Source: Candidimonas sp. SYP-B2681
GTDB taxonomy: Bacteria > Pseudomonadota > Gammaproteobacteria > Burkholderiales > Burkholderiaceae_B
Direction of reading: 5' to 3'
DNA length: 64,000 nucleotides
Assembly (NCBI RefSeq): GCF_003971065.1
Contig: NZ_RYDV01000002.1
Span: forward strand, 186,001 to 250,000
Part shown: piece by piece, positions 24,661 to 32,719 of the stretch
How positions within the stretch are numbered: the stretch's first letter is position 1
Layout of the letters: each line of letters opens with the position of its first letter
Position numbers and translations under genes: made by a program
The notes under the pieces: generated by a model
Told to the model about the DNA's origin: nothing
Databases searched by the model: none
Seen by the model: only the letters and a program-made list of their open reading frames with translations

Positions 24661-25080
24661 CTATCCAGGTTTTGAAATATCCGATAACGTTTCGCCTGCT
24701 GATCTGATATCCGCAGCATCGGTTGCTAAATCGCCCAAGGCGACGATTCCCACTAACCGCTTGTCGGCGTTTATGATTGGCAACCGTCTTATCTGATTGT
24801 CGCTCATGATCTGGCTCGCCGTTTCCACGGAATCATCTTCGTAAGCCCATATGACGTGGGTCGACATGACATCGCGCACTTTCGTATTGGCGTCCATCCC
24901 TTCCGCAACCGCGCGGATCACAATGTCCCGATCCGATAAGGTTCCGACCAGGCGATCATTCTCTCCGACAGGCATCAGGCCAAAATCGCCATCACGCATT
25001 TGCCGTGCAGCGTCTTTGATGGATGTCTCGGGATTCAAAATTTTGACACTTTGACTCATCACATCTTTAAGCTTTTGCAT
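24661..25080 (-). CDS. Two-CBS-domain protein
   Basis: A 139-residue protein made of a single Bateman module: CBS1 about residues 6-62 (KDVMSQSVKILNPETSIKDA ...LVGTLSDRDIVIRAVAEG) and CBS2 about 72-125 (VRDVMSTHVIWAYEDDSVET ...RLPIINADKRLVGIVALGDL). Such proteins bind adenine nucleotides; no effector domain is attached. AAAGGAGTTGACG precedes the ATG at 25080. It is the intact half of a duplicated zinc-ribbon/CBS module: upstream lies a broken zinc-ribbon gene, and the other copy at 36503-36866 has the ribbon intact and the CBS broken. Confidence 0.9.
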   Translation of the reverse strand: MQKLKDVMSQSVKILNPETSIKDAARQMRDGDFGLMPVGENDRLVGTLSDRDIVIRAVAEGMDANTKVRDVMSTHVIWAYEDDSVETASQIMSDNQIRRLPIINADKRLVGIVALGDLATDAADIRSAGETLSDISKPG

Positions 25081-25345
25081 CGTCAACTCCTTTTAGTTAT
25101 GGCTGAATCGCTTAGTCGGATCGATCACGCAGTTGTGTCACACCTTCGCCACTGGCGCAGTGCTGACCTCGAAAGATTTGTCTTAATCATTGCCGCATGA
25201 ATTACATTTCCCCATAGGGGTCTCCTTAGTCCGAGCGGCAACCTCTCCGCTAAAACGCTCTGTTGACAGTGACCGACCATGGGGTTGGGGGTCCGCTCCC
25301 TACGTGGTGCTTAAAGAATCAGCAAGTTATAGGCCGGAACCGCCA
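25081..25345. repeat. Duplicated module, copy 1 flank (partner at 36503-36996)
   Basis: The strip from the CBS start to about 25340 aligns with 36620-36996: GCTTAGTCGGA, CACTGGCGCAGTG, ATTGCCGCATGAAT, TCTCCTTAGTCC, AGCGGCAACCTCT, and finally CAGCAAGT-ATAGGCCGG in both. The CBS ends also match (CTTGTCGGCGTTTATGATTG in both). Divergence is substantial, so the duplication is old or one copy was imported. Confidence 0.75.
25112..25215 (-). pseudogene. Broken copy of the zinc-ribbon gene
   Basis: On the minus strand the frame starts ATG-GGG-AAA-TGT like the intact gene at 36630-36866 and gives MGKCNSCGND, then TAA. Beyond the stop the bases still match (DKSFEVS), then about 130 bp are missing before the conserved end (CASGEGVTQLRDRSD). 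So both a nonsense mutation and an internal deletion are present: 104 bp remain of 237. The promoter-side sequence up to about 25340 also matches the other copy. Confidence 0.85.
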
Positions 25346-25448
25346 CAGCGCAGCTTCGCAATTCTCTCGTCGCGACGCAAGGAACCCACTCGTGGCTTCC
25401 TTGCTTGAGCTTTTTAGCTGCGTCTAGTTTCAGAGCAAGCGCATTGTT

Positions 25449-26411
25449 TTAGTTTGTCGCAATACCGGCGTTTTTAATAACTTCGCGCCATTTTGCAATC
25501 TCGGTTTTGATGAAAGCATCCGCTTCTTCGGGACTCGTCGTAGCGGTTTGGGCGCCCATGTTCTCCAGTTGCCGTTTGAACGCTGGATCATTGACCGTTT
25601 CATTCAGCGCCTGATTTAGCTTCGAAATAACACCAGGCTCGGTATCATCAGGAACTAAAAGCGCGAACCAGCCCGACATTTCGAAGTTCGGTAGTCCGCT
25701 TTGAGCAATGGTTGGAACATCCGGCAGCAAGGATGAACGAGTGTTCGAGGTCATCGCGATGGCTTTTACGGCACCACTTTTGATATGTGGCAAAACAACC
25801 GCAATGTTGTCGAACATGATCGGCGTGCGGCCTGCTGCTAGGTCCGGAAATGCAGCGGCGCTTCCCTTGTACGGGACATGTAGCATATTTACTCCGGCTA
25901 CCCGCTTGAACATTTCGCCCGCAAGGTGCTGCGCCGTCCCAGGACTAGCCGACGCGTAGGCGATCTCGCCGGGACGCTCCTTAAGATACTTGATAAGCTC
26001 AGGCACCGTGTTCACAGGCAAGGATGGATGTGTCACCAAAATATATGGCGTTGTTGCGACGAGTCCAACGGCTGAGAAGTCCTTCTCGCTATCAAACTTG
26101 CTCGAATACAACGTTGCGTTGGTTGCATGACTACTTGGCGCAAATAGCATCGTTAGGCCGTTTGCCGCGGCGTCGGCAACCTGTGCAGCTGCGATGTTGC
26201 CGCTTGCCCCTGCGCGGTTTTCGACAACGATCTGAGTGTCGAGTCGTTTCCCCATCTCGTTGGCCACCAATCGGGCAATGATGTCGGTGGTTCCTCCGGG
26301 AGAGAAGCCGACCAGCATTCGAATCGGCGGGGCTGCCTGAGCAAAGGACATCGTCAATCCACAGACTATTGTGAGAACGGATGTCGCTATGGTTTTAAAA
26401 GCGCGTTGCAT
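25449..26411 (-). CDS. Bug-family (TctC-like) periplasmic solute receptor
   Basis: A 320-residue receptor with start ATG 26411, preceded by AGGAGACAAATA. The signal peptide is about residues 1-26 (TIATSVLTIVCGLTMSFAQA). The ligand fold is marked by FSPGGTTDIIARLVANEMG, ENRAGASGNIAAAQV, HVPYKGSAAAFPDLAAGRTP and LPDVPTIAQSGLPNF. It lies 44 bp downstream of the TauD/TfdA dioxygenase and is probably co-transcribed with it, so the receptor likely captures the dioxygenase substrate (a sulfonate or aryloxy-acid-like compound). Confidence 0.9.
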   Translation of the reverse strand: MQRAFKTIATSVLTIVCGLTMSFAQAAPPIRMLVGFSPGGTTDIIARLVANEMGKRLDTQIVVENRAGASGNIAAAQVADAAANGLTMLFAPSSHATNATLYSSKFDSEKDFSAVGLVATTPYILVTHPSLPVNTVPELIKYLKERPGEIAYASASPGTAQHLAGEMFKRVAGVNMLHVPYKGSAAAFPDLAAGRTPIMFDNIAVVLPHIKSGAVKAIAMTSNTRSSLLPDVPTIAQSGLPNFEMSGWFALLVPDDTEPGVISKLNQALNETVNDPAFKRQLENMGAQTATTSPEEADAFIKTEIAKWREVIKNAGIATN

Positions 26412-26455
26412 TATTTGTCTCCTACTCTTTGTGTTCAAAATGACAGGGTTGAATT

Positions 26456-27367
26456 TCAGGAGACCGCAGCGAGTGCGCTTTTGAGGGAGCCGGCTGATTG
26501 GTCCTCATCGACATTGATTACGTAGCCAGAGCGCTCCCCGAGCAAAGAGCAACGCATCATATGGCGGCTTTGCGATTGATCGAAATCGGCCAGTGCAACG
26601 TGAAGGGTTGCGCGGTTGTCCCACATTACAAGATCGTTAACGCTCCAGCGATGACGGAAGACAAATTCGGGCGAGGTCGCATGACGATTAAGAAAATCGA
26701 GTATGGGTTGGCTCTCTTCTTCCGACATGCCGACAAAGTTGCGAACGCGCTCGCTAATGAATAGCAGCTTTTTATCGGTTTCGGGGTGAATGCGCACTAC
26801 CGGATGAGCGATGGGCGGATTTAGCCGTCGCATTTCCTCAATCTGCGCGGGATCGCGACGACTGAAACCCTTAATGAGCGTGATATCGTGCACCGCTTCC
26901 AGTGTGTCGATAAAATTTCTGATAACAGGGCTTAATGTGTCGTATGCCATGTAAAGGTTTGCGAACATGGTGTCGCCTCCCACATTGGGCTTTTCTTTAC
27001 AAAGCAGTGCAGATCCTTTCGCTGGACGATCGGTATAGGTTAAGTCGGCATGCCAGTTGCGGCCAGTATTCCTTGTCTGTGAAGGCTTCCCGTCGACAGG
27101 CTTGTTCGACACGAGCAAAACCTCGGGAAATTCCGGGTGACGGTAATAGGGCACATTGTCGTTGCGTTCGACTTGGCCGAATTGGCTCGTAAAGTCAATC
27201 AGTTCTTGCGGTGTCAAGTTTTGTTCAGGAAACACGAGCACGAGATGGTTGTGCCATGCCTTCGTGACTGCTTCGAGTTCTGCGTTGGTAAGCGGTTTTC
27301 GCAGGTCTACGCCGGTCACGCTGGCGCCGGCCGCGTAGGCGAGCGGGTTGATTTTTACGTTGTTCAT
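26456..27367 (-). CDS. TauD/TfdA-family Fe(II)/2-oxoglutarate dioxygenase
   Basis: A 303-residue oxygenase of the clavaminate-synthase-like superfamily. The iron site is His106-x-Asp108 in NWHADLTYTDRP, with the distal His in ATLHVALADF. The 2-oxoglutarate-binding Arg follows in RHMMRCSLLGER. Family members hydroxylate taurine, alkyl sulfates or phenoxyacetates, releasing sulfite, aldehyde or phenol. The neighbours (Bug receptor downstream, GntR regulator divergent) indicate an inducible catabolic unit. The regulatory gap upstream has three TCGA-palindrome boxes. The substrate is unknown. Confidence 0.9.
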   Translation of the reverse strand: MNNVKINPLAYAAGASVTGVDLRKPLTNAELEAVTKAWHNHLVLVFPEQNLTPQELIDFTSQFGQVERNDNVPYYRHPEFPEVLLVSNKPVDGKPSQTRNTGRNWHADLTYTDRPAKGSALLCKEKPNVGGDTMFANLYMAYDTLSPVIRNFIDTLEAVHDITLIKGFSRRDPAQIEEMRRLNPPIAHPVVRIHPETDKKLLFISERVRNFVGMSEEESQPILDFLNRHATSPEFVFRHRWSVNDLVMWDNRATLHVALADFDQSQSRHMMRCSLLGERSGYVINVDEDQSAGSLKSALAAVS

Positions 27368-27386
27368 CTGAAATCCTTAGTTCCGT

Positions 27387-27485
27387 CGACTGTCGAGTGT
27401 CGACTGTCGACATTAATTGAGTGCAGTGTTCTTAGGTGCTACATCGTTTACTATACTTAAATTATTGGACTCCGTCGATTGTCGA
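27387..27485. promoter_or_regulatory. GntR-type operator cluster
   Basis: The palindrome TCGACTGTCGA occurs at 27387-27397 and again at 27401-27411, and a variant TCGATTGTCGA at 27475-27485. The first two lie 20-44 bp upstream of the dioxygenase start and the third about 80 bp before the GntR gene. This is the expected layout for a regulator controlling both the divergent operon and itself. Confidence 0.65.
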
Positions 27486-27564
27486 CAAGAACAAGTTGAA
27501 TTTGTTTTGTAACCTGACATTAAATACCTGCGACCCGACGCCTAACCTTAAACAGAGCGACAAG

Positions 27565-28290
27565 ATGAAGCCCGAAAACGCTGATACCCGCAAGTCTTTC
27601 TTTTTGGAACGAAACGCAGTTCCGGCCGGTCGCTCTGCCAAATCGCTTCCTGACATGGTGGCAGAACAGATGCTGGCGGCAATTCATAATGGCTCAGTGG
27701 CGCCCGGAGAGAGACTTAAGGAAGAATTACTCGCGGAAAGCTTTGAAGTCAGCCGTTCTACGGTACGGGAAGCTATCGCGCTGCTGGAGCGCAAAGGGGT
27801 AGTGGAGCGAATCGCGCGTCAAGGCGCCCGGGTTGTCAGCGTCGACGCCGGAGAAATTGAAGAGATTTTCCTGATTCGGGCGCAATTACTTGGTTTGGCC
27901 GCAAGGCTATTTGCAGCCAATGCGCCTCAAGAGCTTATGGACAGCTTCAAGCTGCGTATAGATCAGTTAGAGCGGCTAGCTGCCGACCCCGCCACGACCC
28001 CTGCTGATTACGGCCATGCCTCGATAACTGCTCAACAATTCCTGATTTCTTATGGAAGTCGCAAACGTCTACAAACCATCTACGAGTCGTTAAGCGATGC
28101 TGCGCTTTGGCGTTCAGTCGTCCGAGGAAAAGCTATCAGTTTTGCAACCCGCTCTCGACGTAAGGAGTCGGCCGAAGATTGGCGTCGCGTCGCTTCAGCC
28201 ATCATGGCGCGCGACATAGCGGGCGCTGAAGAACACGCAAAGTCACTGCTGCTTCGTTCTTATCGTGCAGCCAAGGAAAGCTTGACCTGA
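27565..28290 (+). CDS. GntR-family (FadR/FCD-type) transcriptional regulator
   Basis: A 241-residue regulator. The winged helix-turn-helix covers about residues 25-92 (LPDMVAEQMLAAIHNGSVAP ... EVSRSTVREAIALLERKGVV), with the ligand-binding C-terminal helical domain after about 100. The C-terminal part matches FCD only loosely; the metal-binding His residues are not all obvious. I start at 27565 (MKPENADTRKSF), since the longer frame covers the operator region. It diverges from the dioxygenase/Bug operon and is the probable repressor of it through the TCGACTGTCGA boxes. Confidence 0.85.
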   Translation: MKPENADTRKSFFLERNAVPAGRSAKSLPDMVAEQMLAAIHNGSVAPGERLKEELLAESFEVSRSTVREAIALLERKGVVERIARQGARVVSVDAGEIEEIFLIRAQLLGLAARLFAANAPQELMDSFKLRIDQLERLAADPATTPADYGHASITAQQFLISYGSRKRLQTIYESLSDAALWRSVVRGKAISFATRSRRKESAEDWRRVASAIMARDIAGAEEHAKSLLLRSYRAAKESLT

Positions 28291-28322
28291 GAGTAGCGGC
28301 GCCCGGTGGCACCGCTTGGCGG

Positions 28323-29732
28323 TCACAACAATTTGCCTGGATTCATTATTCCATTCGGATCGAACACTTTTTTGATTTGCTCCATCAGCCGGATCTGCAA
28401 CGGATCTTTGTGTTCGTGGAATGAGCGTCGCTTCAGTTGGCCGATGCCGTGTTCTGCACTGATGCTGCCTCCATACGAAGCAACTTCGGCAAACACCAAG
28501 TCGGCGATCCGCTCTTCCCATTCGTGGGCCCAAGTCTTTTCAGCGTGTAGGGGGCGGGATACGTTGTAGTGGAGGTTGCCATCGCCAAAATGACCAAAGA
28601 TGAACAAGCGGCAATCATTGGCTACCGTGCGCAAGCGCAGCTCGGCTGAGTCAATGAATTCAGGAATGCGTTCAATGGGCAAGGAGATGTCATGTTTCAG
28701 ATGAGGTCCGTCCGAGCGTTGTGCTTCAGAGATTTCCTCTCGCAAGCGCCACAGTGCCTGCAATTGCGCCATTGATGCAGATACCGCGGCATCTTGGCAA
28801 AGCTCCTGTTCCAGCGCTCGGCCGATCACATCCTCGAGCAAAGTCTGAAGTGCTTCTTCATTGGCGGTGTCGGCAAGTTCAATGAGCACGTAGGCCGGGT
28901 GACGCTGATCAAAAGGCAGTTGCACCCCGTCGACATGGGCCAGAACCAGGTCAAGGCATTCGTCGGTGAAGAATTCGAACGCCTGCAGTCGCGGGCCGCA
29001 GGCTCCAAATACCAGGCGAAGCAATTCGAGGGCCTGCTTAGGGGAATCCACGGCGGCCAACACGACGGAGCGCACATGCATCGGCGCATGAAGCCTTAAC
29101 GCCACGCCGGTGATGACGCCTAGGGTGCCTTCCGAACCGATGAGCAACTGCTTCAAGTCATAGCCGGTATTGTCTTTGCGCAGCGTCTGGAGTCCGTTAT
29201 AAATGTCGCCGTTCGGCAATACGGCCTCGATGCCCAATACCAGTTCACGTGCCATGCCATATCGCAAAACGTTCACGCCTCCTGCATTGGTCGCAATGTT
29301 GCCCCCGATTTGTGACGAATCCTCGGCGGCCAAGCTCAATGGCAGCAAGCGATCTGCCTCGTGCGCAGCACGGCGCAGGTTGCCCAAAATACAGCCCGCG
29401 TCTGCCACCAGTGTATTGGCAATGGTGTCGATCGACCGGACCGTGTTCATGCGATCAAGCGACAGGATAACGTTTGCCGAGGATCCATCGGGCGTCGCGC
29501 CCCCGCATAAGCCTGTATTGCCGCCGCGAGGTACGACGGGCACCTTGTGCTCGTTGCACAAGCGAAGACAGTCGGAAACCTGCTGCGTGGTCAACGGCCG
29601 TACCAGAGCCTGAGCTTGGCCCTTATAAACACCTCGCCAATCGGACAGCCAAGGTTCGATTTCAGCCGCTTCGGTTTGTACGACATCATTGCCGAGAAGG
29701 TCGACTAGCTGGCTCAAAAAAGTATTCGTCAT
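28323..29732 (-). CDS. FAD-linked D-2-hydroxyacid dehydrogenase (GlcD/D2HGDH-like)
   Basis: A 469-residue flavoenzyme of the VAO/PCMH family. The FAD-binding domain (about 35-215) has VPRGGNTGLCGGATPDGSS and QIGGNIATNAGGVN. The C-terminal FAD-oxidase domain has the metal/substrate motifs FGHFGDGNLHYNV and SAEHGIGQLKR. Relatives oxidise D-lactate, D-2-hydroxyglutarate or glycolate. It is the last gene of the Baeyer-Villiger operon (37 bp after the hydrolase) and could oxidise a hydroxy acid set free from the lactone or ester by the hydrolase. The assignment to that substrate is inference. Confidence 0.88.
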   Translation of the reverse strand: MTNTFLSQLVDLLGNDVVQTEAAEIEPWLSDWRGVYKGQAQALVRPLTTQQVSDCLRLCNEHKVPVVPRGGNTGLCGGATPDGSSANVILSLDRMNTVRSIDTIANTLVADAGCILGNLRRAAHEADRLLPLSLAAEDSSQIGGNIATNAGGVNVLRYGMARELVLGIEAVLPNGDIYNGLQTLRKDNTGYDLKQLLIGSEGTLGVITGVALRLHAPMHVRSVVLAAVDSPKQALELLRLVFGACGPRLQAFEFFTDECLDLVLAHVDGVQLPFDQRHPAYVLIELADTANEEALQTLLEDVIGRALEQELCQDAAVSASMAQLQALWRLREEISEAQRSDGPHLKHDISLPIERIPEFIDSAELRLRTVANDCRLFIFGHFGDGNLHYNVSRPLHAEKTWAHEWEERIADLVFAEVASYGGSISAEHGIGQLKRRSFHEHKDPLQIRLMEQIKKVFDPNGIMNPGKLL

Positions 29733-29769
29733 TTTCTGCGTAATTCGTTATGTGGATAGTGGGCTTTCC

Positions 29770-30651
29770 TTACGTCTGCCCGGTTCGATCGTTTAAAAAC
29801 CAAGAGGCCAACAGATTGAATTTCGATGCCTGCTCCATGTGAGGAACATGTCCGCACTGGCTGAAAATGTGCATATCCGCGTCAGGGATCAAGGTTGCGA
29901 CACGGAGGCCCAGATCTAACGGCACGACTCGATCGTCTTGGCCCCAGAAGATAAGCGTGGGCACGTCTATCTCTGGCAGCCTAGCACTCACGTCCGGATA
30001 TTGCATTGGATTCACGTGAATGCTTTTGCAGTAGTTTTCGATATGATCTGTTCGCATCATAGCCGCTTCGAACCGACTCTGGACGGTCTCATCGCTTATC
30101 AGGCCCCGCCTGTATATGACCGTGCTCAGTAGGTCGCGCATCCGCTCAAGGCTGGGATGCTGGTAGAACGCTATGATTTTTTGAATCCCCTCGGTGGGCG
30201 CCGCCTGGAAAAGGCCGCGGCCCCCGTTGCCGCCACCTATCAATACCAGTTTGGAGACACGTCCGGGGTTTTCAATGGCGAATATTGTGGCGCTGTGCGC
30301 ACCCATCGAGTTCCCAACGATATGTACCGGCCGGTCTATTCCAAGGCCATCCAGCACACGCCGCAGTACTTGTGCATTCAGGCTTGATCGCGAACCCTTA
30401 GACACAAGCGAATCGCTCTTTCCCCAACCTGGCCAGTCGAGCAGGATTACCCTGAAACCGAGGTCAATAAAATGACCGACATTCTGACTGAAGTTGTGCG
30501 CGCCGCATGCCGCCGGGCCGGATCCGTGCAACATAACAATTGGGGGCAGGTCACTTCGTAAGTTGCCCAAGTCGTGGTAATGGACCTTTACCGCGCTCTG
30601 GTCCAAAACCACCTCGACGTACCGGCTCTCAAGCGCTTGTTCAACTGCCAT
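29770..30651 (-). CDS. Alpha/beta hydrolase of the meta-cleavage-product hydrolase type
   Basis: A 293-residue hydrolase resembling MhpC/BphD. The oxyanion motif is HGSGPAACGAHNFSQNVG and the strand-4 motif DWPGWGKSD. The nucleophile is Ser115 in GNSMGAHSA, with Asp in FWGQDDRVVP and His in CGHVPHMEQ. It would hydrolyse a C-C bond or an ester/lactone. In this operon, after a Baeyer-Villiger monooxygenase, ester or lactone hydrolysis is the more natural reading. The order from the promoter is monooxygenase, SDR, Bug, hydrolase, FAD dehydrogenase. Confidence 0.87.
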   Translation of the reverse strand: MAVEQALESRYVEVVLDQSAVKVHYHDLGNLRSDLPPIVMLHGSGPAACGAHNFSQNVGHFIDLGFRVILLDWPGWGKSDSLVSKGSRSSLNAQVLRRVLDGLGIDRPVHIVGNSMGAHSATIFAIENPGRVSKLVLIGGGNGGRGLFQAAPTEGIQKIIAFYQHPSLERMRDLLSTVIYRRGLISDETVQSRFEAAMMRTDHIENYCKSIHVNPMQYPDVSARLPEIDVPTLIFWGQDDRVVPLDLGLRVATLIPDADMHIFSQCGHVPHMEQASKFNLLASWFLNDRTGQT

Positions 30652-30694
30652 GTGACTTCCCCCACTAACACGATGATTTCTTAGTTCGGATTCA

Positions 30695-31684
30695 TTAATC
30701 CAAGCGAATATTGGCCGCTTTCACAACGGCAGAGTAGATCCCAGCATCCGACCGCATCGACGTTGCGAATTCCTCGGGTGTTCCGCCGCCAGGCTGAATG
30801 CCGAAGGACTCGATCGTGGTCTGAACCTCGCTGTCTTTCAAGATTCGATTTACGTCCACGGAAATTTTGTCGACGATAGCGCTCGGAGTGCCGGCCGGTA
30901 CGAACAGGCCATGCCATCCGCGTGCTTCGAACGATTTGTAGCCGAGCTCTGTGAATGTCGGGACATCGGGGAATGCAGGTATCCGCTCGGGCCCCGTTAC
31001 GGCCAATACGCGCACCGATTCGGCGTGAGGTTTGACGGAAGCAGCGTCTGCAATTCCGGAATTTATCTGCCCACCGAGTAGGTTAGTCATCATGGGCGCC
31101 GACCCCTGATACGGTATCGGAACGAGTTGGGTGGCCGTTTGCTGGCTCAGCAATTCGCCGTGGATATGCGCTGAACTTCCCGCACCCCATGTTCCATAAT
31201 TGTATTGTCCCGGCTTAAGTCTGGCGGTCTTTACGAAGTCGTCCAGGCTCTTTGCCGGCGAGGACTTTGGAACAACAAACAAATTTGCAATTCGCACCGT
31301 TTGAACGACCGGGGTTAGATCCTTGAAGGTGTCGAACGGCAACTTGCTCATCATTGCAGGAAGCTGTATCAGCGACGTGTTGCTCACGAGCACGGTATAG
31401 CCATCGGGGCGCGAACGGGCGACGAGACTCACTCCGATAGTGCCGACGGCACCGGGTTTATTCTGTACGACAACCGGTTGTCCCCATGCCTTCTGCAAGT
31501 GCGAGGCGATCAAGCGGGCTAAGGTGTCACTGGCTGCGCCCGCGGGGTAGGGAACGATAAACGTGACCGGTCGGTCTGGATAGTTACCCTCCGCGTGGGC
31601 TGCAGCGGCCAACGCAAGGGCGCTCGCGCCGATCACGCAGCGGGAGGCGGCCTTGAGAACGGCCAGCATGTATTTCTTTGTCAT
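30695..31684 (-). CDS. Bug-family (TctC-like) periplasmic solute receptor
   Basis: A 329-residue receptor with a signal peptide of about 32 residues (VLKAASRCVIGASALALAAA, mature near EGNYPDRP). The ligand-fold marks are VPYPAGAASDTLARLIASH, QNKPGAVGTIGV, PIPYQGSAPMMTNLLGGQI and FPDVPTFTELGYK. It sits in the middle of the Baeyer-Villiger operon, which suggests that an ionic form or derivative of the ketone/ester substrate is captured outside the cell. Confidence 0.9.
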   Translation of the reverse strand: MTKKYMLAVLKAASRCVIGASALALAAAAHAEGNYPDRPVTFIVPYPAGAASDTLARLIASHLQKAWGQPVVVQNKPGAVGTIGVSLVARSRPDGYTVLVSNTSLIQLPAMMSKLPFDTFKDLTPVVQTVRIANLFVVPKSSPAKSLDDFVKTARLKPGQYNYGTWGAGSSAHIHGELLSQQTATQLVPIPYQGSAPMMTNLLGGQINSGIADAASVKPHAESVRVLAVTGPERIPAFPDVPTFTELGYKSFEARGWHGLFVPAGTPSAIVDKISVDVNRILKDSEVQTTIESFGIQPGGGTPEEFATSMRSDAGIYSAVVKAANIRLD

Positions 31685-31741
31685 TCACTGTCTCCATAAT
31701 TATCAGTAAAACTTGTATATCTATCGCGCCTTGGATTGGTG

Positions 31742-32659
31742 TTAGGCGGGCTGCTGTAAGGCATCCAACAGTCTTGTCCTGCGCGCGGAACGGCTGGGAT
31801 TTCCCTCGAAAGAAAGGGGGGGATTCTGTTGGTCGACAATATGGTCAAAACGATTCCTGACTGCCAGCAAAGTGTCCGGGTGCGTATAAATATAGAAGCG
31901 CTGCTTTTCTATTGCTTCGAAGGTAATCTCCGCCACGCGATTTGCAGATACCGGCCCATTAACGATGGCGTCTTGGGAAAGCTCCTTGGCAACCCTCTGC
32001 GAAGGCGTTAGGGGTGTGTTGGAAGAGAGCGAATCGGGCCGGTTTCTCTCAGAGCTTCCAATTCCCGTTGGAACGTACGACGGGCACAGCACTGAACAGT
32101 GCACCTGTTCGCTTACCAAGTTCAAATCTTGAAAAAGCGCTTCCGACAGTGCGAGCACGGCATGCTTGGATACGCTGTAGATACCCGAGGCGACGCCAGC
32201 AAGCAGGCCTGCCATGGAGGCCGTATTGACGATGTGGCCCTCATAATCGGGATCTGATGCCGCCGATTTGAGCATAAGAGGGGTAAATATGCGCAGCCCA
32301 TGAATGACTCCGTGCAAGTTCACTCCAAGCAGCCAGTTCCAGTCTTTCTCTGTGTTTTCCCAAACTACGCCGCCAGCCGTGACGCCAGCATTGTTGAACA
32401 GTAAATTGACCTTTTCGTAAGTGCTCATCGCTGCGTCGGCCAGCGCTTGAACGTCCGCGGCATTGGATACGTCGGTCCGAACCCCTATGGCCTGCGCGCC
32501 GCTTGCGCGAAGCTCCGACACGGTGGCATCGAGTGCATCTTGCTGAACATCGGCCAGCACGATCTTCATGCCGCGTGCTGCCGCATACATTGAAAAAGCC
32601 TTGCCGAGTCCGGAGCCGCCTCCGGTAATTACCGCGACACCATTTGAGAACTGTTGCAT
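31742..32659 (-). CDS. Short-chain dehydrogenase/reductase
   Basis: A 305-residue SDR, slightly longer than the classical form because of a C-terminal extension (FDHIVDQQNPPLSFEGNPSR...). The cofactor loop is ITGGGSGLGKAF near residue 11, with NNAGVTAGG near 91, Ser in IVNTASMAGL and the Tyr/Lys pair in GIYSVSKHAVLALSE. It resembles SDRs next to flavin monooxygenases that oxidise a secondary alcohol to the ketone used by the monooxygenase. It lies 60 bp downstream of that gene and shares its operon. Confidence 0.88.
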   Translation of the reverse strand: MQQFSNGVAVITGGGSGLGKAFSMYAAARGMKIVLADVQQDALDATVSELRASGAQAIGVRTDVSNAADVQALADAAMSTYEKVNLLFNNAGVTAGGVVWENTEKDWNWLLGVNLHGVIHGLRIFTPLMLKSAASDPDYEGHIVNTASMAGLLAGVASGIYSVSKHAVLALSEALFQDLNLVSEQVHCSVLCPSYVPTGIGSSERNRPDSLSSNTPLTPSQRVAKELSQDAIVNGPVSANRVAEITFEAIEKQRFYIYTHPDTLLAVRNRFDHIVDQQNPPLSFEGNPSRSARRTRLLDALQQPA

Positions 32660-32719
32660 AGTCTGTCTCCTTTTTGTTTAAGATTTGTCCTGCTTGATCC
32701 AATCACTTGGTCATTCTTT

